In this document: one piece after another, positions 55,391-64,000 of the stretch
How positions within the stretch are numbered: the stretch's first letter is position 1
Layout of the letters: each line of letters opens with the position of its first letter
Source of the DNA: Catonia carolina
Taxonomy: Eukaryota > Arthropoda > Insecta > Hemiptera > Achilidae
Length of the DNA stretch: 64,000 nt
Direction: 5' to 3'
Assembly: GCA_035578175.1 (NCBI GenBank)
Contig: JAQMRL010000006.1
Span: 34,279,893-34,343,892, forward strand
Position numbers and translations under genes: made by a program
The notes under the pieces: generated by a model
Told to the model about the DNA's origin: nothing
Seen by the model: only the letters and a program-made list of their open reading frames with translations
The model's database searches: none

Positions 55391-56424
55391 AGAAAATTCA
55401 TGAATTTGTGAATACCGTCTGCCGATAAAATGGATTGTGAAAAATTATAGTTGGCAAATTTTTAGTGCACTAAAATTATTAAATTATCCCGGAAATCACT
55501 AAAAAAATTTTTGCATCCATAAAGTTATTTTCTTTGTTTGCTATATACTTGTCACATTATAGTAAACTATTTGTTGGATTCTAGGAATAACATTCTTAAA
55601 ATTTTCTTGTTATAATACAAAATCTTTCTGATGCAGTTTTATTTTTATCTATTTATTTTTTTTTAATAAAAGAAATACTTAATATCGTTGTTAAATTACA
55701 TCCCTTTCTTTTGTAAAAGATTTAACGTTTTATAATAAAATACTTGTTGTATTTTAATTAAATTTATTGTTCATTAAAAATGTTTTAAAATAAATGCAGG
55801 TACGTTCTGTAAGATTATGTTAAGATGGCTTGCTAAGTTTTTAAGTACCTATAGGGAATACATACTCTACTTGTTTGGCTAAACGTTATGTTAGGTTTAA
55901 GCTGTGCTTGCATTCCATGTTTTCTTTATACTTTTAAAAACATAGATGCGATCCGTTCCGACATAGCTAAGCCGTACTTAGAAGATGTTCGGTATTTTTC
56001 ATAGTTCACTTTAACGAGGGTAATAAATTTTAATAGTGTACAAGTCGCGCGACCTGATATTGCAATTATCCCGTTCTCATTGTACATAAAAACAAGGATT
56101 TTATTTTTATCCCTCAAGTTTAAATTATTACTAGTCACAGAATAAAAGTTTTCTATTACTTTTTTTAAGTGTTAGAAAAGAAGTTTAGTTAATTTTTAGT
56201 ACTTATTCCTTTTATTGGTTTACTGTAATTCTCTAATACGGTATAATGACAACGCGGACCTCTTTTGTTGATAATGATTTTCTTTATTTTCATTCCTCAG
56301 AAATTGTTTGTTGAGTTTTCTTTTATGAGATTGTAAAATTTAGATTTGGCTACATCAGAATTTATATTATTTAAAAGGCTCCCGATGGTGTATTTTTCCA
56401 CAAAATATTCATGGGGTTTGTTTG
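55391..56424. other. No recognised feature
   Basis: AT-rich intron sequence. Confidence 0.4.
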
Positions 56425-56823
56425 TACTATTTGTTTAGGTCAACAGCCGAAAGGCTGGTTTGAACGTCTAGAAGTTTTACTAAGTATAAATGAGAAGCGA
56501 GGTGGTTTACTATTGCCTTCCTCCCTGAGTTGAAAGAGTATGCTTATCAGCATGCCAGACCCTCCGAAAAGCACCCACCTTCCACCCTACAAATGTAACC
56601 TTCACTTTATTCACCACAGGGTCTGACTGTATAGTGAAATTCATTACTCTCCAGAGAAATAACTCTGACTAGTGTCGTTTACACCTCTACCTTTTCTGTT
56701 CTTAAGTAGTTCAGTCATATAATTAACTGACTATATGATAAGAAACAGAACTATTTTTGTGGTCCTGGAACCAACAGATCGAGTATAATTAACTTAACAC
56801 TCCACCTGCTCGTTACGGGCAGT
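56425..56823 (-). repeat. SINE-B copy 10
   Basis: Full-length reverse copy: TTGTTTAGGTCAACAGCCGA to CTCCACCTGCTCGTTACGGG. A second SINE-B in the same orientation follows about 60 bases on. Confidence 0.8.
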
Positions 56824-56882
56824 GTTTCTGCAATACTGAACTCTATTATCGAATTTTAATTGCATAAAAAAAGGATGTAGTT

Positions 56883-57617
56883 TAAATTATCAGCCGAAAG
56901 GCTGTTTTGAACCTCGAGAGGCTTTACTAAGTAAAACAGGGAGTGAGGCGGTTTACAATTGCCTTTCTCACTTGAGTGGAAAAGTACGCTTATCAGCATG
57001 CCAGGCCCTCGTAAAAGCACCTAATTTTCATCCTGCAAATGACACATTCACTTCATTCACCACAGAGTCTGGCTGTATAATGAAATTCATTTCACTCAGA
57101 GGAGATTACTCTAACTATAGTTCAGCCGCTCTAAGTTTGCTCCTACTGTCAACAAACTAAAACCAGCTACTACAGGGTGCACGCTAGAGTCCGTGACTTT
57201 ATGGATGTCGTATTCCTATTAAGATAACTATTTTTTAAATTATAAGTACTTAAAGTACTAAAAACATCAGTCGTGATATGATGTAGGCCTAACAATTTCA
57301 TTTATAAAAATACTTTTAAAAGTATTTTGTATTTAAATACTTTTGAAAGTATTTTGTTGTTACTTTTTAATCAGCGTGTACACATTTTTACATAATGCGC
57401 ATGCTCAGTGACGTCATTATTTGTTTACATTAGGAGCAAACTTAGAGAGGCTGGACTGTAGTGTGTTTTACACCTCTACCTGATCTGTTCTTAAATTTTT
57501 CAATCATATAATTGGCTGACCATGTGATAAGAAATAGAACTATTTTTTGTAGCCCTGGAACTAGCAGATCGAGTATAAATAATTTAACACTTCACCTGCC
57601 TTTTATGGACAGAAACA
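56883..57617 (-). repeat. SINE-B copy 11, split by a MITE
   Basis: Left part 56883-57117 (TATCAGCCGAAAGGCTG ... GATTACTCTAACTA) and right part 57459-57617 (TAGTGTGTTTTACACCTCT ... CCTGCCTTTTATGGAC). Joined across the insert they give the standard ACTCTGATTAGTGTCTTTTACACC reading with small changes. Confidence 0.8.
57118..57458. mobile_element. Pogo-like MITE inside SINE-B
   Basis: A 341-bp element with left TAGTTCAGCCGCTCTAAGTT and right (reverse complement) CAGTCCAGCCTCTCTAAGTT, flanked by TA (57116-57117, 57459-57460). CAGT-type ends and a TA target fit the pogo group. No coding sequence. TACTTTTAAAAGTA-type small palindromes lie near 57310-57365. Confidence 0.7.
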
Positions 57618-59404
57618 AGATAGAATTTTGTTTATCACATACATTTTAAGATATTAACAAAATTTGTTAAATATTTCTGATGTTAAGGATTGAATCCTTA
57701 GTGATCCTTGCAAAGGAAACAGTTGCTTTTGATTTATTGTGAAAAATTATGTTGTCAAAATTTCATTTGTTATTTTAAAATGGTGGTTTGGTAATTACCG
57801 TATTTGCAGTACAGGTTACCTATGATCTGTTTCTTTATTGGCACCGGAGATTTCGATTTTTAAGTGAACATAATTCATATGATGTGAATCAAATCTTTGT
57901 GAAAGCGATCATTCGCTTTCAATCATTTACGTTTTAATTTTGTGCGGCTCAGTTGTAATAAAAATTAACAGAGGAAACATTTTGTAGCACAGATTTGTCT
58001 TGTTATAATTTCCACAACGTTGCAGAAAATGGAACTTTGGATCTCAGCGTTGGAGGCTAGTACGCTATTACTACGCTATAAAATATCTACCCTGGTAGAA
58101 AAAATTTATGTTTCTACGAGGTTCTCTTATGCCCTTAGACCTATCTTGATTAGGGATCTGAAATAGTATGTTTTTCCTAGTTTCTTCTGATAAGTCGAAG
58201 GTAAATGAATTTCTACTCTATTTAGTTTTCGTAGCACAAGCAAAATTATATTTCATTAACGTAATTCCCATCAAACGTTAAATGGAATATTGCTTTTTTT
58301 ATATCTCTTTTAATAAGTACTATTATCTGCATAAATAGTCGTTGTATGAACAAAATCTTTGGTATTTACAATTCACCGAGTTAGTTACATTTAAGTGACC
58401 TTGACATCGTGATATTACCTGTAAGAGTACAAGTGGTTTTGTCGGGGCAATAATAATTGCATTTGAATATATAACAAGATTTATGAATTAGATAATATAT
58501 GCAAGTGTATCGTTTACAAAATACATTAAATTGTAATAAATTCAAAATCAATTTTCTTTAACGTACAATAATATGAGTTAAAAGTACGAAAGAAAAGCCT
58601 TATACTTTTCTTAAATAACCTAAAATAAATTTAAGAAAAATTTATAAGGCAACCGATTTATATTTCTCATAAATTAAATTAGATTTATTGTAGTTTGCGT
58701 ACTATATCAAATAAAATAGTAAAAAAGTTTGTTCTGAAAAAACTTTACCCTTCTAGAAGAGGAAATTTCTTTAAAAAAAAAGAGAACAGAACAATTTATC
58801 ATTCAGTTAAGAATTTCCTCTATTTCGTTTAGTTAAAGTAACAAATCGTCCCAAGAAAGACAGCTCTAATTTGGTAGCTGTCTTCTACGATAGTACTGAA
58901 GGGTTACAAAAATAATCATACTTTAAATATTTTACAAAAAGAAAAATGTTAAATTATTGCGTTCTTGTACAAGCTTTGCCATCACAAAAATTTGTACTAA
59001 TAATAATATCTAGTTACTACTAAAACATTGAATGTTAAATTTCCTGAATTAAAATACGTTTTAGGGATCTAATTTCTAAATTATATATATTTTTTTAATA
59101 ATACAATTTAATATTTTAATAATCTGGTAAATTTTTACTAGTTGTAGTCAAGCTGTAAATACTAATTAAATTAAAATATTTAAATGTTTATTTGACGTAA
59201 AGGCTGCAATACAGAGGGTTAAAGGGTTGGAAGAAGAACAGTTTTTAATCAATCTGTACTTCTTTTATATGTTGCACGAATATGGTTCTTTACAAATGTT
59301 ATGATGGAGAGCCTGGCCAAAACACAAATATCGATGGAAAGACTGATGCTTAATAATAAATTAAAAGGCCTAGTAAGAAATGTGGATATTCGGCAAAGGA
59401 CTGA
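57618..59404. other. No recognised feature
   Basis: About 1.8 kb of AT-rich intron with no exon signature or repeat match noticed. Confidence 0.4.
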
Positions 59405-59880
59405 ATTATATTATTTATATTCATGCGAGGATTTACAGCCCCTGCCGTATCTCGCTTCCTAAGCACCATCTCTCTCTGTCTCGCCAATCCCCATCGGAGA
59501 GCCGCCGCAAAGATATTGCCTCCTGCACCCCATCCAATCAATTCACTTCCTGCCTACCCCTTCCTTCTTCTACCGGCTGGTGTCCACTCCCATACCCTCT
59601 TTGCCCACCTACCATCCTCCATCCTCTGAAAATGGCCAAAACCATTTTAACTGCTTCCGGGATATGTTATCCATGATATTTCCTAGAACACCAATTCTTC
59701 TCCTAATTTCGGAATTCGATTGATCCGCGACACCCCACAGCTCCGCCTCCAGAAATCCATCTCCACTGCTTTTAGACGATCCTTCTGTCTCTTTGTTAAT
59801 ACCCACACTTCCGCAGCATAGGTACACACACTCTTCAGGACTGAATTAGTGGATGAAAAACAGCACGTGGAATTACTGAA
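59405..59880 (-). pseudogene. LINE ORF2 C-terminus, reverse strand
   Basis: In reverse complement reads YAAEVWVLTKRQKDRLKAVE, MDFWRRSCGVS, EIRRRIGVLGNIMDNISRKQ and LKWFWPF, then RWAKRVWEWTPAGRRRKG. This is the YGxExWxLTK...EMDFWRRSxGxSR...IRxRxGV...KQLKWFGHxxRM...RWPxxxxxWxPxGRRxRGRP succession after the RT of a LINE. GH of the KWFGH motif has become WP. At least two frameshifts. Confidence 0.7.
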
Positions 59881-60769
59881 ATGAGTGATGGGGTGGCCAT
59901 AAAATGAAGCAGACGTATGTACGATGGAACAATGTCGTTCAAAAGTGGATGCCCTTGCTGGGAATGAGGGTGTTGGCTGGGGTCGCCTAAACTCGGTAGA
60001 GAGATGACTTAATGGCGGCCGGATATAATTGGGCAGGAATGGCGCAGATCAGAGAATTATAGAGGAAGACAGGGGATGTGTATCCCCTGTTCGTACCCCT
60101 GCGTACAAATTAACAAATAAAGAAACTGCATTTCTTTGTAATATTAGTAAAGATGAAATACGATTTACGCTGTTAAAATTATTTTTTAGTAAATACCTTT
60201 TTAAAAATAATAATCTCTTATATTTCAAGACACATTAAAACTTTTCTATTTACACCTTAAAAAATGCATTTGTTGTTTTAGAATTGTTTGATTAATACAA
60301 TTTAAGAGGCGAAATCTAACATAAATGGAGTTTGAAGAGTGCTTCGAAATTTTTCTTTTTTCAACCTTACTTCAGCCACAGTTTCCATTCTCTTTTTATT
60401 TAGGTTAAAACGAATTATGATGAAAAAAGAAAACTTTTAAGTAAGAATCTATCGAATTTCTATGGCAGTTACTTCTTTTTTGTGTGAATTAACGCTTTTC
60501 TTGTAGGACTTTACTGTTTCCCTTTTATAGTTTTCTCTTTTATTCCACTTAAGAACAGAAAATGTTGTTAAAACTTTTAGGGTTGCTCATTGAAATCTGT
60601 GAAAGTTGTATTGTTATGTTTTATGTTAAAATGAAAAAGTAAATTGTGTACCTTATTGTTTCTCAGTAATTGAATTTCCTGTTTGTAAATATTGTCATTT
60701 CACAGTTTCTAACTTTGCCACTTCAAGAATTTCAAATTCATAGTATATTTTTACTTTTTTTGTCCTCTA
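59881..60769. other. No recognised gene
   Basis: 59885-60090 is less AT-rich (GGTCGCCTAAACTCGGTAGA, TGGCGGCCGGATATAATTGG) and could be the upstream part of the reverse LINE or another insert. The rest is AT-rich. Confidence 0.35.
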
Positions 60770-61490
60770 TGAATACGTAGGAAAGGAACGTATTATTTTC
60801 ACGTCGATTTTTGAAATCGAGTTTTCACGGGAAATACACGTTTTCAGATCCCCTAAACCCTTAATACATGTTTTTTTTACCGATTAGTCTGTGTTTGCAT
60901 GCGTGCGTATGTGTATGTATATAAAAATGTCACTAGAACGAAATATTGTGTGAAATTTAAGCATAGAACTTCAGTTAGGTACCACAAGAGGACTCCATAC
61001 TAAATATTTTTATCAAAATTAGTTAACCGGACGAAGTAGGTTATTCGTGGGAATTTATTTTTTTTGCGATTTTCTCGAAAACGGTTTCTACAAATTGTTT
61101 AAAATCTTTTTTTATGAATCTTATTTTCTACATTTTTTATGCTCTACATGGTAGTATAAACGGCATGTCCACTGAAATTTTTGGAAGGGATCTCCTCTCG
61201 TGGTGAAAAATTATTTATTTTATGATTAAATGGAATTATTATGTATTTTACAACAAAATTATGTATAACCAAAGTTACAGGAAATAAAAAACCTAGTAGG
61301 TACTTTAATATCAAGCGTTTTCTTTACAAACCCTAGTTTAGCGTCAATTAGTGATTTTTGGTATTTTTAAGTTCTACAGATGTTGATTTTCATCTTATCT
61401 CATTCTCTCACGATTAAAATTAAGGTTATGTTTGTTTTACATTGAAAAGATAAAGTTGTGTGAGTGTTTCACACCTGATTTTTCAAATAC
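60770..61490 (-). repeat. Rep-A copy 10
   Basis: Reverse copy without the CA tract: TAGGAAAGGAACGTATTATT at the left to GTGTGAGTGTTTCACACCTG at the right. About 200 bp shorter than the 1676-2606 copy through internal deletions. Confidence 0.8.
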
Positions 61491-62502
61491 CAACAATGAT
61501 AAGCTACAAAAATATAATTGAAACTTTGGAGTGTTTTTTTTCAGTTTTCCTGTTTTTTTGACAGTACAGTAAACCTTTGAACCTGTCTTTTCTAGAGTTA
61601 AATGTTTTTTTATTAACTCTCATTTTATTCCTAGTACTTTGTGTAGGGTATAACCTAACCTACAAATAATTATTTCCTACCTTGGGGAGTCTACCAATTT
61701 TTTCTAAAATGTTTTTACTATTTTTGTGAAGCACGTTATTGTGGACAAAAATGTATTTCTTTTATAATTATAATTATTTTTTTTTTGCAAATAAATCTAA
61801 GCTGATTCACATGGAATCCTAACGTTTCACGAAAACGACAAAATACTGACACTTAGTACAAAATTCTTACATTGTCCAATTAATAGATATTCTGTTTCCC
61901 CTTTTTTGCTTTCACGGTCTCATTGGACCACTTGAATCAAATTAAGAAAGTCTTCTTGGTTTAGTTTTAGGATTCTTACGTTTTTCCCAATAATCCTTCA
62001 TATTTTGGGATCTGATCTGTCTGATTTTATCTGTACGAATCATTGCGTTTTTTTGACGAATCTTGTGTCTTTATCTTTAAGCAACTTAACCTGTTCAGAT
62101 TTTTCTAAAAGATCTGCAATGTTAAGTTCTTGCATATTTTCTTTATTTCGGCCAACTACCTTGGATGATTTATCCACGAGTTAAATTATAGAAATGAGTT
62201 GTTTAGTTACTCGGTTATCCAGTATTCTAAGTAAATGTCCGTAGAATGAAATTCGTTTCTTCCATATGATGTCAGTAATTCTACTTCCCCTTTATTAAAA
62301 AAATTTATAAAGATAATAGCTACATTTCAGGCATGTAAACGTTTTTTATAATTTTCAATTTGAGACATTTTTTGTGTATAGACTCCCAGCTAAGTGTAAA
62401 TAATTTTCAATATGATTCTTACATATCTATTACTTTGCCACATAAAAACATTGTTTTACGTTACTGACGTCAAGTATCTTACCAGAATGTTTTATGTTTC
62501 AG
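61491..62502. other. No recognised feature; intron before exon c
   Basis: AT-rich intron ending in TTTTATGTTTCAG. Confidence 0.45.
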
Positions 62503-63021
62503 GGACCTGGATGTGAAGCAGCGTGTAAATTCATGGAAAGTGGTAAAGGAGCACAAAGAGCTCCAGTCCTAGTTAAACGTGAAGAAATTTTAATAATTGA
62601 TGGACACGAGACGAGGTGGCCTGCTCCTGCATTAGAATTACAAGATCCTTGGGTATATTTAGTAATGAGAAGACTAAACAATGCTTGGCGTCAAATCACT
62701 CAAACATTGGACTATTCGGCTAAAATCCCTGTGGGTGGTATGGTTCGTGTTTTTGTTGTCGGTAAAAATGGATTAGTGGCAATTTATGGACCTGCTGAAG
62801 AAGTAGAGCGTGGTGATGATAAAGGATGGCATCTTCGGAAAGTTTCTGTTATACATCAGGAAGCTGTGGTTATCGCTGAAGTTGCGTGGGAAGCAAGACA
62901 TCCCCGTGCTTTGTATCTAGTCACATGGGAAGTTGCCGGTGGAGGTTTAAGAGGAAATCTACTTACGTCGTCTACATGCGTAGCAATTTCACTTTGGCCA
63001 GATACAATCTTCCACGTTCAG
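62503..63021 (+). CDS. Anosmin-like protein, internal exon c (cysteine pair and two FN3 domains)
   Basis: A 519-bp exon (173 codons), phase 0-0, acceptor TTTATGTTTCAG and donor GTAAGAAA. Residues 1-10 (GPGCEAACKF) close the cysteine-rich box of exons a and b. Residues ~20-102 form an FN3 domain: TRW at 37-39, VYLVMRR at 51-57, WRQITQT at 62-68 and VFVVGKNG at 83-90. Residues ~108-173 start a second FN3 (LVTWEV at 139-144, LWPDTIFHVQ at 164-173), cut before its last strand. YVVxRR and WQxVAQT in the first FN3 of anosmin-1 are the closest match that I recall. Vertebrate anosmin has a WAP domain between these parts and here there is none. Expected role: secreted, matrix-bound adhesion or signalling modulator. 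The ATG at 62494 is intronic. Another FN3 family remains possible. Confidence 0.8.
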
Positions 63022-63227
63022 GTAAGAAAATACCTCTGGTTTGTCTTGATTTATTAGATTTGTATGAATTTTGTTGCATTTAAGATTATGCATATTAGCA
63101 CGGGGTTGTAGCAGAATAATTAATACGTCACCTAGACACGGTTACGTTACACGGTAGACACGTAGACACGGTTAGTGGGTGTACCACTACGTAATTTTTA
63201 AACATAAAAAATCAGATTCTAACAGAA
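63022..63227 (+). other. Start of the intron after exon c
   Basis: Begins GTAAGAAAATACC. A short internal duplication of TAGACACGGTTA occurs at 63135-63175. No further exon is seen before the window ends. Confidence 0.5.
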
Positions 63228-64000
63228 TAGTATAGTTACTTGAGTCACGAGTCTGCCTTTATTTGCAACGAGGGGTAAAGGGGGAAAAGCATTAGTGCGC
63301 ATGCGTGACTGCTTTTATTTCATTACAACTAACACAACAACGTGTACTATACCCAGAGCACATACAACATATCGCCGAACCTTTTATAGGTTAACTATAC
63401 TAATATAACTATTTGTTATCGTAAACAGAAATGTTAGTTTCTCGAAAACGTGGGCAGATAATTCACAGTGCTGAACGAACTGTAATATGAAGTGTAATAA
63501 AATGCTGTGATTTTGAAGCTAAACAAAAATGCCTTTCCCTGCCTTTCAACAAAAGCCATGAGCGAGTGGCTAACTACTGGTGATGTTTCTCTTTTCACAA
63601 TTTTAAGAATAAAAAAGGAAATAAAAGACGTGAAGAAGCTATTCTTCAACAGGTTTTTTGATACCTGATAAAATAAGGAAACGGTTAGGTAGATACTAGT
63701 GAAACTGATAGTGAAGACGCCGGTGACAGCGATAGTAAAGAAAGCGATTCATTCGTAGAAAAGTTTGTTCCATGAAATAAGGTAATTACAGTAAATCAAA
63801 CATTTCTAGTCAGGTAATTAAGCTGTAGGCAATATTACAGGAACTCAATAACGCAATATTACAGGAATTTGGTCACATTTATTTCTTATAAGGCTTATGG
63901 AAAAAACATTTTCTCGGAATAAACCACAGCTTACAAAATGTTTGTTGAAACTGCACGGTAGTGAAATGTACGAGTAGTATCTCACTGTTGAGGTTGGCAG
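63228..64000 (+). mobile_element. IS630/Tc1-like deletion derivative (family F copy 2)
   Basis: Starts TA then GTATAGTTACTTGAGTCACG like copy 1, and still runs in similarity with copy 1 when the window ends. Near 63430-63660 are pieces of an N-terminal domain (SRKRGQIIHSAERTVI, then VIKCCDFEAKQKCLSLPFNK), which I associate with an insect DDE transposase family of the IS630/Tc1 type. An acidic stretch ETDSEDAGDSDSKESDS follows near 63705-63760. The catalytic middle is deleted. Stops and frameshifts are present. Confidence 0.6.

Larger units (their letters stand above)
50026..62502 (+). other. Intron (about 12.5 kb) between exons b and c
   Basis: GTAAGTAG donor to TTTTATGTTTCAG acceptor; mostly repeats, listed separately. 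Confidence 0.6.

Noticed and set aside
1..64000. CRISPR arrays, bacterial operons or prophage features
   Set aside because: No regularly spaced direct repeats and no clustered bacterial genes. Introns, SINEs and mariner/pogo elements mark this as animal nuclear DNA.

Overview
The window reads as AT-rich, repeat-laden insect nuclear DNA, mostly intron and intergenic sequence. One divergent repeat family (here SINE-E) resembles a repeat I associate with auchenorrhynchan Hemiptera (leafhoppers, planthoppers, spittlebugs). That assignment is memory-based inference and weak. There is no sign of a bacterial or organellar genome: the long ORFs are few and shadow-like, and the only convincing coding sequence is split by GT-AG introns.

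The one host gene lies on the + strand and is seen as three internal exons: 36893-36952 (60 bp), 49963-50025 (63 bp) and 62503-63021 (519 bp). All three are phase 0-0 and are separated by introns of about 13.0 and 12.5 kb. They encode a cysteine-rich box followed by two fibronectin type III (FN3) domains, the second cut by the exon end. The cysteine spacing and the first FN3 domain resemble the N-terminus of anosmin-1 (Kallmann syndrome protein), but no WAP domain lies between them. The 5' exons with the signal peptide, and the 3' exons, were not found here.

Everything else recognisable is mobile DNA in various states of decay. (1) Rep-A, about 0.9 kb, unclassified, ten copies. (2) SINE-B, about 0.4 kb, eleven copies, whose 3' hairpin tail matches LINE tails in the same window. 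(3) tRNA-headed SINE-H (three copies, all with target-site duplications), SINE-G and SINE-E. (4) C-terminal remnants of non-LTR retrotransposons. (5) DNA transposons: three pogo/Tigger-like remnants, a fold-back mariner, IS630/Tc1-like remnants, a Harbinger-like insertion and several MITEs. (6) Three solo-LTR-like elements with 4-bp target duplications, each carrying a TATA box and a histone-mRNA-type 3' stem-loop.

Several insertions are nested and the empty site can be read from another copy: an LTR inside Rep-A, SINE-H inside a fold-back arm, a MITE inside SINE-B, a Harbinger-like element inside an IS630-like element, and a mariner inside a pogo-like element. The most unusual items are the LTR family with histone-type stem-loops, the fold-back mariner, a double perfect palindrome at 14928-15026, and a compact ORF block at 14155-14890 whose base use differs from its surroundings. 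Repeat boundaries are by eye, usually good to about 10-20 bases, except where target duplications fix them exactly.
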